DNA of 6,269 bases from CAZTLI01 sp964614375 (GTDB taxonomy: Bacteria; Chloroflexota; Anaerolineae; Aggregatilineales; Phototrophicaceae), in NCBI GenBank assembly GCA_964614375.1, contig CAZTLI010000332.1, forward strand, positions 1-6,269, written 5' to 3'. Both the position numbers and the translations under genes were made by a program. The notes under the pieces are model-generated. The model was not told where the DNA came from. It made no database searches and saw only the letters and a list, made by a program, of their open reading frames with translations. Positions 5,396 through 6,269 of the stretch are shown piece by piece; the stretch's first letter is position 1; every line of letters begins with the position of its first letter.

Positions 5396-6269
5396 GACCG
5401 TTCCTCCTGCAAGGGGCGAGGGGGATTGTTTGCACCTGCCATCGCTGGGGGTATACGCAGCAAACGCGCTGCAAAACGCCGACGATAGGTTAAGCGTCCG
5501 GCCCCGGGCAGACTCAGCGGCAAATCGGGGCGCGCGTCCATGCGGGTAATCTGGTAGGGATCGTCGCCCGGTTCATTGATGGGCAGGGTATGCTGCACGG
5601 TGTAGGGGTCACGCCACGAGGGAGACGGTTTTTGCGGGTTGATGTCGATAAAGGCCGACACATAGCCCACTTCCCGCGCCAGCGATGCCGCCAGAATGCT
5701 GTAACGATGCCAGGGATAACACAGGTGGCGCACGCGGTGACCGGGCAGGTGCGATTCAATCAGGCGTTTGCTGTGCCGCAGACTGTGGCGTATCGCTTTG
5801 ATTTGCTCGGCGTCTGTCTCGAAGGTGGCGATGCAGGGATGGCTGAGGTGATAGTCGGTGACCAGAGTCAGCAGCGTCTTACGCCAGTCATCACGCTCGA
5901 AGAACGCATCTCCACCGTGTTCAGCCACATAATCAATGCAGACCTGACGTAACTGTTCATCGTCATAGTAGCGGTGGGCAGCGCTCAGGCGTGATTGGCT
6001 GCGATAGATGGGTGTGCCCGCTGGCGGCGGCGTGTGCAGCAGGTCAGTCCCCCGCCAACGTATTGCCGGAATGCCAAAGTGATGGTAACCGCTGCGACAG
6101 CCCGGACGGAAGAAATCGACGATGCTTGGCGCAGTATAAATAAGCGTGTGATTTAACGAGTGCGATTGAAAATCAATGAGTCCGTCGGCGTGCATCTGGC
6201 TGACTTCGGCCCATGTCAGCATGGGTGTGTCGCCTGTGTCGGCTGTTGCACCTGTTGAGTCACCATCGA
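5392..6269 (-). CDS. Polysaccharide deacetylase (CE4/NodB-like), C-terminal part; 5' end off the window
   Basis: The frame is open from the right edge (first full codon at 6267-6265) to a TGA at 5394-5392, giving 291 visible residues. A Met at 6222 is the first ATG in view, but it sits inside the conserved stretch MLTWAEVSQMHADGLIDFQSH, so it is an internal residue and the gene begins upstream of the window. The visible part has the metal-binding H-x-x-x-H motif (HSLNH, 6162-6148) and a later CYPWHRYS block matching the 'YPxG' motif 3 region. The catalytic TFDDG-type Asp motif should lie just beyond the edge. Family members remove acetyl groups from N-acetylated sugars of polysaccharides or peptidoglycan. 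A segment of about 120 residues between the two motifs is longer than in minimal NodB domains and contains GTPIYRSQSRL and a helical stretch. The C-terminus is rich in Arg and Pro (RLTYRRRFAARLLRIPP). It overlaps the glycosyltransferase start by four bases. Substrate and cellular location are unknown because the N-terminus is missing. Confidence 0.87.
   Translation of the reverse strand, partial: DGDSTGATADTGDTPMLTWAEVSQMHADGLIDFQSHSLNHTLIYTAPSIVDFFRPGCRSGYHHFGIPAIRWRGTDLLHTPPPAGTPIYRSQSRLSAAHRYYDDEQLRQVCIDYVAEHGGDAFFERDDWRKTLLTLVTDYHLSHPCIATFETDAEQIKAIRHSLRHSKRLIESHLPGHRVRHLCYPWHRYSILAASLAREVGYVSAFIDINPQKPSPSWRDPYTVQHTLPINEPGDDPYQITRMDARPDLPLSLPGAGRLTYRRRFAARLLRIPPAMAGANNPPRPLQEERS
5403..5408 (-). 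promoter_or_regulatory. Strong Shine-Dalgarno for the glycosyltransferase
   Basis: The minus strand reads AGGAGG here, seven bases before the ATG at 5395-5393. It lies inside the last codons of the deacetylase gene. It fixes the glycosyltransferase start and implies efficient independent initiation in addition to coupling through the ATGA overlap. Confidence 0.85.

Noticed and set aside
4718..5488. 256-codon plus-strand open frame opposite the glycosyltransferase
   Set aside because: It is antisense to a clear GT4 gene, has no recognisable motif, and long shadow frames are common in GC-rich DNA.
6220..6222. ATG at 6222 as the start of the polysaccharide deacetylase
   Set aside because: The frame remains open to the window edge, the Met is inside the conserved MLTW-x-E-V stretch before the H-x-x-x-H motif, and a start here would remove the catalytic Asp motif.

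Overview
All genes in this window lie on the minus strand and form one tightly packed, probably co-transcribed cluster, with transcription running from high to low coordinates. The sequence is fairly GC-rich bacterial DNA. The gene mix (polysaccharide deacetylase, family-4 glycosyltransferase, two asparagine-synthetase-type amidotransferases, medium-chain dehydrogenase) is typical of exopolysaccharide, O-antigen or other surface-glycan loci. The protein style suggests an environmental bacterium, perhaps a member of the Chloroflexota, but that is a low-confidence guess and no marker gene is present to settle it.

Layout in order of transcription: (1) 6269-5392, C-terminal part of a polysaccharide deacetylase whose start lies beyond the right edge; (2) 5395-4196, a GT4-type glycosyltransferase; (3) 4179-2239, a full-length AsnB-type glutamine-hydrolysing amidotransferase with an intact N-terminal Cys and glutaminase pocket; (4) 2242-296, a full-length paralogue of gene 3 that begins Met-Ser-Gly and has lost most of the glutaminase signature but keeps the ATP-binding synthetase core; (5) 299-1, the N-terminus of a probable medium-chain (zinc-type) dehydrogenase that leaves the window on the left. 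Three of the four junctions are 4-base ATGA stop/start overlaps and the fourth is a 16-base gap. No promoter, terminator, RNA gene, mobile element or CRISPR array was found, and there is no gene-free stretch longer than 16 bases.

How the genes may work together (inference): the glycosyltransferase and deacetylase build and de-N-acetylate a glycan, the dehydrogenase may oxidise a sugar or alcohol, and the two AsnB-like ligases form amide bonds, for example on a uronic acid or an aminoacyl substituent. The most interesting point is the AsnB pair. An intact glutaminase/synthetase sits beside a duplicate whose glutaminase has decayed while its ligase half has diverged around the SGQG-x-DE motif. 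This suggests either that the second protein uses a different amine, or that the two work as a complex with the ammonia-producing function in only one partner. The Cys-to-Ser change at codon 2 is physically tied to the overlapping stop codon of the upstream gene.
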